Assembly (NCBI GenBank): GCA_027336365.1
Contig: DAHWFY010000010.1
Location: 1-32,211, forward strand
Direction: 5' to 3'
From: Bacillota bacterium
GTDB taxonomy: Bacteria; Bacillota; Bacilli; Alicyclobacillales; Alicyclobacillaceae
Length of the DNA: 32,211 nt
Shown: positions 1 through 8,044 of the stretch, one piece after another
Layout of the letters: every line of letters begins with the position of its first letter
How positions within the stretch are numbered: position 1 is the stretch's first letter
Program-made: the position numbers and the translations under genes
The notes under the pieces: model-generated
What the model saw: only the letters and a program-made list of their open reading frames with translations
The model's database searches: none
Told to the model about the DNA's origin: nothing

Positions 1-1
1 C

Positions 2-1000
2 AAGAACTTTCCCACTGCCGAGAAACGCAATCGGGCCTTGTCCGTCATCGACATGGTAGGACTGGATGGTTTTGAGGGTGCCTACCCGAAAGAATTGTCC
101 GGAGGGATGCGACAACGGGTAGGATTGTGTCGGGCACTGGTGGCCGAACCGGACATTCTCTTGATGGACGAACCGTTTTCCGCCTTGGACGTACTGACGG
201 CGGAAAACCTACGCCGGGACTTGCTGGAGTTGTGGCTGGAACACAATATCCCCACCAAGTCCATCGTCATGGTTACGCACGGGATTGAAGAAGCCGTCTA
301 CATGGCGGACCGGGCGGTGGTACTCTCCCGGGACCCCGCCACTGTGATTGCCGACATCCGCATTGGCCTGCCCCACTGGCGAGAACGCAAAGAGGAGGCC
401 TTTACGCGCGTCGTGGATCGAATCTATATGATTTTGACCCACTCTCGTGACATTTCTCCAGAAACCGAGGTAACCGCAGAAAGTGTGCGCAAATACATTC
501 CCTTACCCCAGGTTCCCTCGGGTGCCCTGACTGGGTTCTTGGAACTGTTGGATGACCTGGATGTCAAATCAGACCTATATAAATTGGCGGATCAAATCAT
601 GTTTGAACTGGATGACCTTTTGCCCATTGTGGAAGCCACCGGTTTATTGGGATTCGCCGAGGTCAGTCAAGGAGATATTTCCTTGACCCAAATGGGCAAA
701 CAGTTTGCCGCCGCCAATCTGTTGGAACGCAAAGAACTGTTTCGCGTCCGTTTATTGAAACGTATCCCCATTTTTGAACGAATCCGGTGGGTTTTAGATT
801 CTAAGCGCAATCGTCGCATGCCCAGGGAATTTTTCCTCGAGGTCATCCGCAAGAACGTTGGCGCCGAGGCAGCGGAAGCTCAACTGGATACGGTGATTGA
901 CTGGGGACGTTACGCGGAATTGTTTGCCTACGATGAATCATCCAGAGTCCTTTACCTGGAAGATGAAGACAGTCTATTTGCAGGGTTGACTGCCCCTTGA
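2..1000 (+). CDS. ABC transporter ATP-binding protein (NitT/TauT type) with C-terminal AAA-associated domain, 5' partial
   Basis: The reading frame is open from base 2, so the start and the Walker A motif lie outside the window. Visible are the ABC signature LSGGMRQRVGLCRAL, Walker B ILLMDEP, the SALD D-loop and the H-loop VMVTHG, all typical of the SsuB/TauB/NrtD group that energises nitrate, sulfonate or taurine uptake. After the ATPase comes an extension of about 180 residues. It matches in position and character (helical, with DDLDVKSDLYKLAD and a winged-helix-like stretch) the AAA-associated C-terminal domain found in a subset of these ATPases. The substrate cannot be told from the sequence. 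The next gene begins about 115 bases downstream on the same strand. The class call is firm; the extension call is from memory of the family. Confidence 0.85.
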   Translation, partial: KNFPTAEKRNRALSVIDMVGLDGFEGAYPKELSGGMRQRVGLCRALVAEPDILLMDEPFSALDVLTAENLRRDLLELWLEHNIPTKSIVMVTHGIEEAVYMADRAVVLSRDPATVIADIRIGLPHWRERKEEAFTRVVDRIYMILTHSRDISPETEVTAESVRKYIPLPQVPSGALTGFLELLDDLDVKSDLYKLADQIMFELDDLLPIVEATGLLGFAEVSQGDISLTQMGKQFAAANLLERKELFRVRLLKRIPIFERIRWVLDSKRNRRMPREFFLEVIRKNVGAEAAEAQLDTVIDWGRYAELFAYDESSRVLYLEDEDSLFAGLTAP

Positions 1001-1114
1001 CTGCCTGGTTAAATGAGAGAGATGCAGACCCCTGTGGGACAATCCTTGCCCCCTGTGGGTCCCGTGCGCAGTTTTTTTAAACTGCGCCGGTGGACAACGA
1101 AGGAGCTGGCATGG

Positions 1115-1861
1115 ATGCAACCGATACGCGCCGTTATTCTGGCGGCTGGACAGTCCGTGCGCCTACGACCGCTGACGAATGACAAGCCAAAGTGCCTTTT
1201 ACCCATGGGCCCCCAGACCATTCTGGATTGGCAACTACAGTCGCTGGCCAGCGTGGGCGTTATGGACGTAATTTTGGTGGTGGGATACCGCAAGGAAGCC
1301 ATTGCGAACCATATCGCTTCCCATTATCCGGAATTGCGAGTGTCTTATATCACCAACCCAGATTTTGCGAGGACCAATACCCTGTTCTCCCTGAGCTTGG
1401 CCTTACGGCAATACGAGGGGGACTTTTACTACCTGAATGCGGACGTCGTGTTTGATGATTCCATCCTACAACGCTTGGCGGAACAGCAAGACGGCGGCTT
1501 TTTAGCGATAGACCGCAAACAGTGCCGAGATGAAGAAGTGAAAGTGCTGGTGGCAGGCCAACGGGTCCTACAAATCGGCAAACATCTGGATCCTGAAATA
1601 AGTTATGGGGAATTTATTGGCGTGGCGAAATTTGGTGGGGAATTCGCCGCTCGTTTTCGCGACACCGTGTTGAACCAAGCCGTGCCAGGAAACGAGATGC
1701 GCTTTTTTGAACATGCCCTTGACGTCATGCATAACAAAGCAGGTCTAATGGCTGTGGACATCACCGGCCTGCCCTGCGTTGAAGTCGATTTCCCAGAAGA
1801 CTATGACTACGCCGTGCAACAGGTTTTAACCACCTTTGCCAAGGTCAAAGAACAGGGGTGA
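1115..1861 (+). CDS. Sugar/polyol-phosphate nucleotidyltransferase, probably CTP-using (inositol- or choline-phosphate cytidylyltransferase-like)
   Basis: A protein of 248 residues with the NTP-transferase signature AVILAAGQSVRLRPLTNDKP at residues 6-25, the metal-binding LNAD at 108-111, an ARTNTLFSL stretch at 85-93, and a C-terminal VDFPEDYDYA that matches the usual closing motif of this fold. The start is set at ATG 1115 because AAGGAG at 1100-1105 sits 9 bases upstream. An upstream in-frame ATG at 1013 would add 34 residues unlike the family. The NT..SL pattern and the immediately following CDP-alcohol phosphatidyltransferase (4-base GTGA overlap) suggest the product is a CDP-activated alcohol such as CDP-inositol or CDP-choline rather than a sugar nucleotide. 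That is inference from context. In some thermophiles the same two activities are fused as IPCT/DIPPS. Confidence 0.8.
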   Translation: MQPIRAVILAAGQSVRLRPLTNDKPKCLLPMGPQTILDWQLQSLASVGVMDVILVVGYRKEAIANHIASHYPELRVSYITNPDFARTNTLFSLSLALRQYEGDFYYLNADVVFDDSILQRLAEQQDGGFLAIDRKQCRDEEVKVLVAGQRVLQIGKHLDPEISYGEFIGVAKFGGEFAARFRDTVLNQAVPGNEMRFFEHALDVMHNKAGLMAVDITGLPCVEVDFPEDYDYAVQQVLTTFAKVKEQG

Positions 1862-2661
1862 AGGTGACAATGAACGGCGATTTCGCTAAGATTTATGCGT
1901 CTGCCAAACGGCCCACGGACATCTGGACCAATTATTTGTATTACACCTTTTCTCTGCGACTCGTGTACCTCATCCGCAACACGTGGGTAACCCCCAACAT
2001 GCTCACCCTAACGGCCCTATTGCTCGTTTTAATGGGGTCAGCCTGCTACGCTACTGGTGTACGTTCTGTCGTCCTCATTGGGCTCATCCTGGTACAAATC
2101 TCTTACGTCTTAGATTGTGCAGATGGACAATTGGCCCGTTATCGACAACACTTTTCGGCCTTGGGGGGTTGGCTGGACCAGACTGCAGACCGAATCAAAG
2201 AATTTGTCATGTATTTCAGTCTTGCCTATGGCTACACCCGGTTTCACCCTGGCAATACAGAAATCTGGATGTGGGCCATGTTCGCTCTGTTCAGCTTGTA
2301 CCTATTGGAGTATTTTGGCCAAATCAAACTCATTCGTGGCCCCGCAGCAGACCGTTTGGCTGCGACATCCACAGTTCAGTCCACCTCACCCACACCACAG
2401 GAAAAAACCACCTCCCGGTCTGGAGAGGTCACCCACACCCTTTCACGAACAAACCCAGACCCATTTGAACGCTTGCAACGTTGGCGTACTCTCATTCCCT
2501 TCCGGGCTTTTATTATTGGAGAGCAATATTTCACCATGCTGATTTTTGTGGCCTTTAATTGGATTTACCCACTTTTCGAGTTTGTTTCGTTGCTCGGACT
2601 GGCGATGGCCATATACCGCCCCATCGTAGATTATCTCAAGTTTCGTCGACAAACAGTATAA
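1858..2661 (+). CDS. CDP-alcohol phosphatidyltransferase family membrane enzyme
   Basis: A 267-residue membrane protein carrying the complete CDP-alcohol phosphotransferase signature D-x2-DG-x2-AR-x8-G-x3-D-x3-D: D86, D89-G90, A93-R94, G103, D107 and D111. The family transfers a phospho-alcohol from a CDP-alcohol to an acceptor at the membrane. Several hydrophobic segments surround the motif, around residues 48-62, 70-86, 136-155 and 222-252. Residues about 165-202 form a hydrophilic Ser/Thr/Pro-rich loop that the core family does not need. GTG 1858 overlaps the upstream stop as GTGA, which implies translational coupling. ATG 1870, four codons in, is an equally credible start. The partner upstream probably makes its CDP-substrate. 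The acceptor is unknown. Confidence 0.85.
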   Translation: MKVTMNGDFAKIYASAKRPTDIWTNYLYYTFSLRLVYLIRNTWVTPNMLTLTALLLVLMGSACYATGVRSVVLIGLILVQISYVLDCADGQLARYRQHFSALGGWLDQTADRIKEFVMYFSLAYGYTRFHPGNTEIWMWAMFALFSLYLLEYFGQIKLIRGPAADRLAATSTVQSTSPTPQEKTTSRSGEVTHTLSRTNPDPFERLQRWRTLIPFRAFIIGEQYFTMLIFVAFNWIYPLFEFVSLLGLAMAIYRPIVDYLKFRRQTV

Positions 2662-2773
2662 TGTTCCACAGGATATCGGCGATGACGGCAAAGACCGATG
2701 GAGGTCTGGCAAGGCAACTCCCACCCACATGCTGCCAAACCGAGTGATACAAATTCACCAAGAGGAGCTTTAA

Positions 2774-3958
2774 ATGATGGTACAATCCTTGACCCTGGTT
2801 GTTACCTCTGCTGTACCTTGGCAGGGAGCTACGGCGCGCCCACACCATTTTGCAAAAGAACTGGCAAGTCGAGGTTGGGATGTATTGTATGTCAACGGCC
2901 CGGTCACCTGGCTGAGTCCCTTGAAAAATCCAGGTCTGCGATCCCGTAATTTTTTGTTGCCCCGTCAATCCCTGCAGACCCTCCCATTGCCCACTGGAAG
3001 TGGACAACTGCGTGTATTGACACCCGTGGCCAGCCTGCCCTTTGGCAACCTATATCGCTGGATCAATCGCCTCAATCAACGCCTTTTAGCCACTCAAATC
3101 CGTTTCGCAACAGACAAGCCTGTGGTACTGTTGCCCATGCTCCCCAACTCGGTGGACCTACTTCCCCACCTCACTCCACTGGCCACACTGTATGACTGTG
3201 TGGACTTGCATAGCCACTTCCCAGGCTTTGTGAACCCCACCCTAGTGGATACCATGGAACGAGACCTGGTGTACGCCAGCCGAGTGGTATTCGCCACGGC
3301 CACCGCTTTGAAAGCACGCCTATCTCCTTATCACAACGATGTCCGCCTGATTCCCAATGCCGCGGAGGTTGCCCTCTTTCGAACTGCGACGACGGTAAAA
3401 TTGCATCCTTTACTGGCGGAGATTCCCGAGCCGAGAGTAGGCTTTGTGGGCGGATTAGGAGCATGGGTGGACTATGCATTAATTGCCGCCATGGCCAAAA
3501 GTCGGCCGGAAATTCAGTTTGTGTTGGTGGGTCCCCGGCACGCGGATGTGAGCCCCCTCAATCACTTGCAAAACGTTCACCTGTTGGGACTTCAACCTTA
3601 CCAAGAATTGCCACGTTTTTTGCAAGGGTTTGCCGTAACCCTACACGCCTTCGTGAACAACGAGCTGACCCGCAGTGTCAACCCCATTAAAATCTACGAG
3701 TATCTGGCAGCCGGTAGAGAAGTGATTGCGACTCGCAGCGAGGAGTTGGAGCCGCTGAGTGAGGTGTTATGGTTGGTTAACTCCCTCGACGAGGCATTGG
3801 CAGCCTTGGACAGAGTCCTCGCCGGGGAGACGAGAACTCATCCAACGGTTCGAGCAGAGTTTGTATCCGGACAGTCTTGGGCCGCCCGGGTGGACCAGAT
3901 TGAATCCGCTCTGCTCGAGGTGATTCCCTCCTCACTGCGCGACAGAGCCCGGGGATAA
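2774..3958 (+). CDS. GT4-type glycosyltransferase, TuaH-like
   Basis: A 394-residue protein with the layout of a GT-B family 4 glycosyltransferase. The N-terminal half has an acceptor-side GATARPHHFAKELASRG motif and an LYDCVDLHSHFPGF segment. The C-terminal half begins near VGFVGGLGAWVDYAL and includes VLVGPR, an LLGLQPYQELP stretch and the nucleotide-sugar binding segment NPIKIYEYLAAGREVIAT. This order resembles TuaH of teichuronic acid synthesis and related polysaccharide transferases. AGAGGAG at 2761-2767 supports ATG 2774, with ATG 2777 nearly equivalent. The gap of 112 bases after the CDP-alcohol enzyme contains no gene, so the three may form one transcription unit that builds and glycosylates a surface lipid or polymer. 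The sugar and acceptor are not known. Confidence 0.8.
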   Translation: MMVQSLTLVVTSAVPWQGATARPHHFAKELASRGWDVLYVNGPVTWLSPLKNPGLRSRNFLLPRQSLQTLPLPTGSGQLRVLTPVASLPFGNLYRWINRLNQRLLATQIRFATDKPVVLLPMLPNSVDLLPHLTPLATLYDCVDLHSHFPGFVNPTLVDTMERDLVYASRVVFATATALKARLSPYHNDVRLIPNAAEVALFRTATTVKLHPLLAEIPEPRVGFVGGLGAWVDYALIAAMAKSRPEIQFVLVGPRHADVSPLNHLQNVHLLGLQPYQELPRFLQGFAVTLHAFVNNELTRSVNPIKIYEYLAAGREVIATRSEELEPLSEVLWLVNSLDEALAALDRVLAGETRTHPTVRAEFVSGQSWAARVDQIESALLEVIPSSLRDRARG

Positions 3959-4052
3959 GGTGTAACCCCCAGGGCTCGCATCACCATCGCCTTTCATATC
4001 ATTCTCCCATACTGCATCTCCATACTGATGCTCTCAAACCCGGGCGAAGGCC

Positions 4053-4073
4053 GGGGAACCACGACTGGTCCCC
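4053..4073. terminator. Weak hairpin between convergent genes, possible bidirectional terminator
   Basis: GGGG and ACCA arms pair with TGGT and CCCC around a CGAC loop, with one bulged A. It lies between the glycosyltransferase and the acyl-CoA synthetase, which converge here. There is no T-run on either side, so termination is uncertain. The remaining bases from 3959 to 4099 show no gene. Confidence 0.3.
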
Positions 4074-4099
4074 ATCCACCCCGAGTCCGTCAGCTTTCA

Positions 4100-5671
4100 T
4101 CAACCCTCCTGCTGGCGAGCTTCCTCTTGCTGACGCAGCTCTATCCGTCGGATCTTACCGCTGCTGGTCTTCGGTAGCGCATCGACGAACTCAATGGCCC
4201 GAGGATACTTGTAAGGGGCCGTAACCCGCTTCACGTGGTCTTGCAATTCAGCAATCAGGTTAGGGTCCTGCGCGTCCGCCGGATTACGCAGAATGACAAA
4301 TGCCTTGACAATTCGCCCTCGTTCCGGGTCAGGACTGGCCACCACCGCACACTCGGCCACCTTCGGATGCTTCACCAAGGCATCCTCCACTTCAAATGGG
4401 CCAATGGTATATCCCGCAGAAATAATGATGTCGTCTGCCCGTCCCTCAAACCAAATATAACCATCCTCATCCATTCGTCCCTGATCTCCCGTAATGTACC
4501 AGTCACCGCGGAAGGCCCTGGCCGTCCGTTCGGGATCCGCAAGATATCCTTTGAAAAGAGCCGGAAAACTTCGATGGACAGCGATGTGTCCCGTTTCTCC
4601 CATGGGTACTTCCACGCCCTGTTCATCCACAATTGCCACCCGCATGCCAGGAAAGGGTTTTCCCATGGACCCTGGTTTAATTTCCATGTCCTGGAGTGTC
4701 CCCACCAGTAAACTGTTCTCAGTCTGCCCGTAGCCATCCCTCACCGCCACGTGGAGCACACGGCGAAACGTGTCAATGACCTCTCGATTCAAAGGTTCCC
4801 CTGCAGAAACCGCAGACCGCAGATGAACGGGATAGTCTGAAAGCGCATCCACCTTTGCCATTAAACGATACTCGGTGGGCGTGGCGCACAGCAATGAGAC
4901 CTGGTATTTAGCCATCAAGGAGAGATACGTCTCCGGATCAAACCGACCCGTGTAAACAAACGCAGTGGCTCCATTTCCTAAAATGGACGTAAAAGGACTC
5001 CACACCCACTTCGCCCACCCGGGACCTGCCGTCGCCCAACACACCTCCCCTGGCTGAGCATCAAACCAATAAGTACCTGCGATTTTCAAGTGTTCCCTAG
5101 GCCACAAGTAGCTGTGAATGACCCCCTTGGGCCCACCGGTGGTTCCACTCGTATAGGACAGAAAGGCGATGTCCTCTTCTCCTGTTGCGACGGCCACATC
5201 CTCCTCAGATTCACCTGTGACTTCAGCCATCAGGTTGGTCCACCCGGGTACCTCTTGGCCTACGCTGAGAAAGCGTTTCAGCCCGGGGCAGTCTCCCCGA
5301 GTGTTATCCACCTCCTGCACCAAAGTATGGTGAGCAATGACCGTCTGGGCACCTGCATGCTCTACCCGGTAACGAATGTCCCCGGCACGCAACATCTCTG
5401 AACCGGGTAAGATGGTGGCCCCCAGCTTGAGCAAAGCCAAGTAAGTTATATAGGCCTCAATTCCCCGCGGCAAGAGGACCAAAACCCGTTCTTGCCGATG
5501 GACACCCAGCCGGGTCAATCCGTGCGCAATCCGATTGCTTTGCAGGCGCAACTGTTGATATGTCAGTTGTTCCTCCAGCCCGTCAGGATGAACGCACAAA
5601 ACCGCCAGTCTGTGTGGTGACTCCTCTGCTAAGCGATTGACCTCAGCTCCAAAATTATACTCCATTATCAT
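4100..5671 (-). CDS. AMP-forming acyl-CoA synthetase, medium/branched-chain (ACSM/MbcS) type
   Basis: A 523-residue adenylate-forming ligase that activates a carboxylic acid with ATP and loads it on CoA. Motifs in order are the P-loop LSYTSGTTGGPKG, the GPGWAKW segment of the acyl pocket, DGYGQTE, YITGDQGRMDEDGYIWFEGRADD and the C-terminal PKTSSGKIRR with the catalytic lysine. The PYKYPRAIEF stretch and the overall length (close to the 529 residues of Bacillus MbcS) favour the medium- or branched-chain group over acetyl-CoA synthetase. Two starts compete: ATG 5671, and ATG 5665 two codons later, which has better spacing from GGGGGA. The gene stands alone on the minus strand. A short inverted repeat upstream could be an operator. 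The exact acid substrate is not predictable. Confidence 0.9.
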   Translation of the reverse strand: MIMEYNFGAEVNRLAEESPHRLAVLCVHPDGLEEQLTYQQLRLQSNRIAHGLTRLGVHRQERVLVLLPRGIEAYITYLALLKLGATILPGSEMLRAGDIRYRVEHAGAQTVIAHHTLVQEVDNTRGDCPGLKRFLSVGQEVPGWTNLMAEVTGESEEDVAVATGEEDIAFLSYTSGTTGGPKGVIHSYLWPREHLKIAGTYWFDAQPGEVCWATAGPGWAKWVWSPFTSILGNGATAFVYTGRFDPETYLSLMAKYQVSLLCATPTEYRLMAKVDALSDYPVHLRSAVSAGEPLNREVIDTFRRVLHVAVRDGYGQTENSLLVGTLQDMEIKPGSMGKPFPGMRVAIVDEQGVEVPMGETGHIAVHRSFPALFKGYLADPERTARAFRGDWYITGDQGRMDEDGYIWFEGRADDIIISAGYTIGPFEVEDALVKHPKVAECAVVASPDPERGRIVKAFVILRNPADAQDPNLIAELQDHVKRVTAPYKYPRAIEFVDALPKTSSGKIRRIELRQQEEARQQEG

Positions 5672-5692
5672 TTTCCCCCAATCTAAGTTTGC

Positions 5693-5706
5693 AAAGACTT
5701 GTCTTT
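5693..5706. promoter_or_regulatory. Candidate operator upstream of the acyl-CoA synthetase gene
   Basis: AAAGAC and GTCTTT arms are separated by two T residues, 22 bases upstream of the acyl-CoA synthetase start. The size and place fit a dimeric regulator site, but no convincing promoter was found around it, and the assignment is inference only. Confidence 0.3.
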
Positions 5707-5898
5707 AGTTTAGCGAGAGAATTCAAATAGATCCACAACTGCCCGAATACAATTTTCACCGTCGATGATCTCATCTTTAACAACCTGTGCACGTATAATG
5801 TACTACGCGACATCCCTGTCAGAAACGTCGGTCATGCCACCGACACGCAATTCATTGGCAGTGAAACTTGCTCATTATGAAGAAGTGGAGTGGTCCTT

Positions 5899-6246
5899 AT
5901 GCCGTGTCCAGGAGTTGTCACGGGACGAGTGGTGCTTCCTGACGAAGATTATGGTCAAATTCAGCAGTCTGTCGATAGGGGTCACAACCTGTGGCGCCTT
6001 AGTCCCGTCAGAACAGCCCAGGTGGTGGGCTCAGCACACTTGGGCTTGAGCCCACAAGACACTTATTCTTTTGTCGAACAGTACTTAGACGCCGGGTCAG
6101 GACTGCAGAACGCCGTGGTGCGAGTGCGCCATGAGTCCTGCACATACCTGGTGCAATTGTTTCAACCGGAGCGACAAGGTCCCCGGGGAATTTGGGTGGT
6201 TTCCGAGGTCACTGAACTTGGAAATTATCATCATCAATCCATCTAG
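5899..6246 (+). CDS. Small hypothetical protein of 115 residues
   Basis: I do not recognise this protein. It has no signal peptide or membrane segment. The second half (GHNLWRLSPVRTAQVVGSAHLG, then VVRVRHESCTYLVQLFQPERQGPRGIWVVSEV) reads like a compact alpha/beta domain with alternating hydrophobic residues rather than out-of-frame noise. GTGGAG at 5885-5890, 8 bases before ATG 5899, supports this start; GTG 5890 is an alternative. No longer frame competes on the other strand. It ends 210 bases before zwf and may be a single-gene unit. A hairpin (TCCCTG and CAGGGA, 6248-6266) right after the stop could be a weak terminator. Confidence 0.5.
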   Translation: MPCPGVVTGRVVLPDEDYGQIQQSVDRGHNLWRLSPVRTAQVVGSAHLGLSPQDTYSFVEQYLDAGSGLQNAVVRVRHESCTYLVQLFQPERQGPRGIWVVSEVTELGNYHHQSI

Positions 6247-6344
6247 TTCCCTGCCAGTGACAGGGACCGCAGTGCGCCAGTGCACTCGCTGTCGCGGCAT
6301 CCGACTGGCCTCTTCAGAACTGCGCCCTGCTTGGTCGGTATTTG

Positions 6345-6374
6345 TTGGTAGAACGGAAACGCAATGGCTACAAT
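6345..6374 (+). promoter_or_regulatory. Candidate sigma-A promoter for zwf
   Basis: TTGGTA at 6345-6350 and TACAAT at 6369-6374 are separated by 18 bases. The predicted transcript would begin near 6381, right at the 14-bp tandem repeat, so the repeat would make up most of the zwf leader. Assigned by eye. Confidence 0.4.
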
Positions 6375-6379
6375 GAAGA

Positions 6380-6430
6380 GAGAACTGAGATGTGAGAACT
6401 GAGATGTGAGAACTGAGATGAGAGAACTGA
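6380..6430 (+). repeat. 14-bp tandem repeat, about 3.6 copies, in the zwf leader
   Basis: The unit GAGAACTGAGATGT starts at 6380 and 6394 with perfect identity, at 6408 with a single last-base change (A for T), and a fourth, partial copy of 9 bases runs to 6430. The array ends just before the zwf ribosome binding site (AAAGGA at 6439-6444). No similar unit was noticed elsewhere in the window. Confidence 0.95.
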
Positions 6431-6456
6431 ACATGGAGAAAGGATGACACACGCAT

Positions 6457-8040
6457 ATGGTGAATGCCGTAACAGAGCAGATACAGGCAACCTTGAATGC
6501 AAACAAGCAAGCAGAAATCGGACAGGCTCCGGAACACATCTTTATATTGTTTGGCGCCACGGGTGATTTGGCGCGACGAAAATTGTATCCAGCCCTATTG
6601 CGATTGTGGAGCGAGAAACGCCTGCCGCAGCACTTTGCCATCCTCGGTGTCGCTCGCCGACCGTACAACCATGACACCTTCCGCGAACAGGTCCGGAAAG
6701 CCATTGAGGAATTTGCACCCTCTGCCCTCACCGAGGCAAACGACTGGGAGTCTTTTCAGGAACGACTGTACTACTGTTCGGCCGACGCCACCAAATCGGA
6801 GGACTTTCCCGCCGTAGCCAGTTTGGTGAAAGACTTGGAGGCCAATTTGAATATCCCCACTCACCGTCTGTTTTACCTGGCGATGGCCCCGGAGTTGTTT
6901 GCACCCGTGGCAGAACAACTCCAGGCAAGCGGCTTGACAGCCATCGGGCATGCGCCAGCCGATAACAATCCGCATCTTCCGTGGAAACGCCTGATTATCG
7001 AAAAACCATTCGGCCGGGACAGAGATTCCGCAGAACAACTCAACCAGGCCCTGCGACGCGTGTTTGCAGAAGATGAAATCTTTCGCATTGACCACTACCT
7101 GGGCAAGGAAATGGTGCAAAACATTGAGGTTCTGCGTTTCTCTAATGCCCTGTTTGAGCCCATCTGGAATCACCGCAACATTGCCAGCGTACAGATCACT
7201 TCCAGTGAAACCGTGGGTGTAGAGGAACGCGCCGCCTATTACGACAAATCCGGAGCTCTGCGCGACATGGTGCAAAATCACATGCTGCAGATGGTGATGA
7301 TGATGGCCATGGAGCCTCCCAGTCGTCTTAAAGTAGAAGCAATTCGCGACGAAAAAGTCAAGGTTCTGCGCTCTCTGAGGGCTTTGAAAGAAGAAGAAGT
7401 GGCTCATCAAGTGGTGCGCGGTCAGTACCGGGCAGGTACCATGAATGGACAAGCCGTCCTAGGCTATCGCGAGGAGTCCGGAGTTCAGCCGAGATCTAGC
7501 ACGGAGACGTTTGTCGCCGCTCGTCTGTTTATCGACAATTTTCGTTGGACAGGAGTCCCCTTTTACTTGCGCACGGGCAAACGTATGGGTGCCAAAGCCA
7601 CAGAAATCGTGGTGCAATTTCATAACATGCCAAAACACCTGTACTTCAACCCTGAGGGACACTTGCAGCCCAACCTGCTGAGTATCCAAGTCAGTCCCCA
7701 GGAAGGCATCTCCATTCGCATTAATGCCAAGCAACCAGGCACGGACGCCGTAGTGGTGCCAGTAAAAATGGACTTTTTCCAACACAGCGAGTCACCGGAA
7801 GCTTATGAGCGCCTACTGCTGGATGCCATGCAGGGAGATGCCACATTTTTCACACGTTGGGATGAGGTTTCTTTAGCATGGAAATTTGTCGATCCGATTG
7901 CCGATGCCTTTTTAGACCACCGTCTACCCCTGGAGCCCTATGCGGCAGGCACCTGGGGTCCAGATGTGGCCACACAACTGCCTGCGGTGGACGGCTATCG
8001 CTGGTGGCCTTTGAGTGTGCAATCCCACGAGGAGGTGTAG
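6457..8040 (+). CDS. zwf: Glucose-6-phosphate 1-dehydrogenase
   Basis: Oxidises glucose 6-phosphate to 6-phosphogluconolactone with reduction of NAD(P), the first step of the oxidative pentose phosphate pathway. The 527-residue protein has the coenzyme-binding FGATGDLARRKLYPAL (GATGDL at 33-38), the IEKPFGRD segment, and the active-site RIDHYLGKEMV with the catalytic histidine at 213 and a substrate-binding lysine at 217. It is slightly longer than typical (about 490-510) because of an N-terminal tail of some 25 residues. ATG 6457 is 12 bases from AAAGGA, a long spacing; GTG 6460 is next. gnd, two genes away on the other strand, makes the following NAD(P)H-producing step. The leader carries a tandem repeat. 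Confidence 0.97.
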   Translation: MVNAVTEQIQATLNANKQAEIGQAPEHIFILFGATGDLARRKLYPALLRLWSEKRLPQHFAILGVARRPYNHDTFREQVRKAIEEFAPSALTEANDWESFQERLYYCSADATKSEDFPAVASLVKDLEANLNIPTHRLFYLAMAPELFAPVAEQLQASGLTAIGHAPADNNPHLPWKRLIIEKPFGRDRDSAEQLNQALRRVFAEDEIFRIDHYLGKEMVQNIEVLRFSNALFEPIWNHRNIASVQITSSETVGVEERAAYYDKSGALRDMVQNHMLQMVMMMAMEPPSRLKVEAIRDEKVKVLRSLRALKEEEVAHQVVRGQYRAGTMNGQAVLGYREESGVQPRSSTETFVAARLFIDNFRWTGVPFYLRTGKRMGAKATEIVVQFHNMPKHLYFNPEGHLQPNLLSIQVSPQEGISIRINAKQPGTDAVVVPVKMDFFQHSESPEAYERLLLDAMQGDATFFTRWDEVSLAWKFVDPIADAFLDHRLPLEPYAAGTWGPDVATQLPAVDGYRWWPLSVQSHEEV

Positions 8041-8044
8041 CCCC

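Noticed and set aside
1115-2661. Firm call of di-myo-inositol phosphate synthesis
   Set aside because: Motifs show only the two broad families; the substrate is open and no inositol-1-phosphate synthase is in the window.
5765-6049. 94-residue frame before the small hypothetical gene
   Set aside because: It overlaps the better-supported frame at 5899-6246, lacks a ribosome binding site and has an irregular composition.
6595-7452. Long open frame opposite zwf
   Set aside because: It is fully antisense to a highly conserved enzyme, with no ribosome binding site or recognisable motif.
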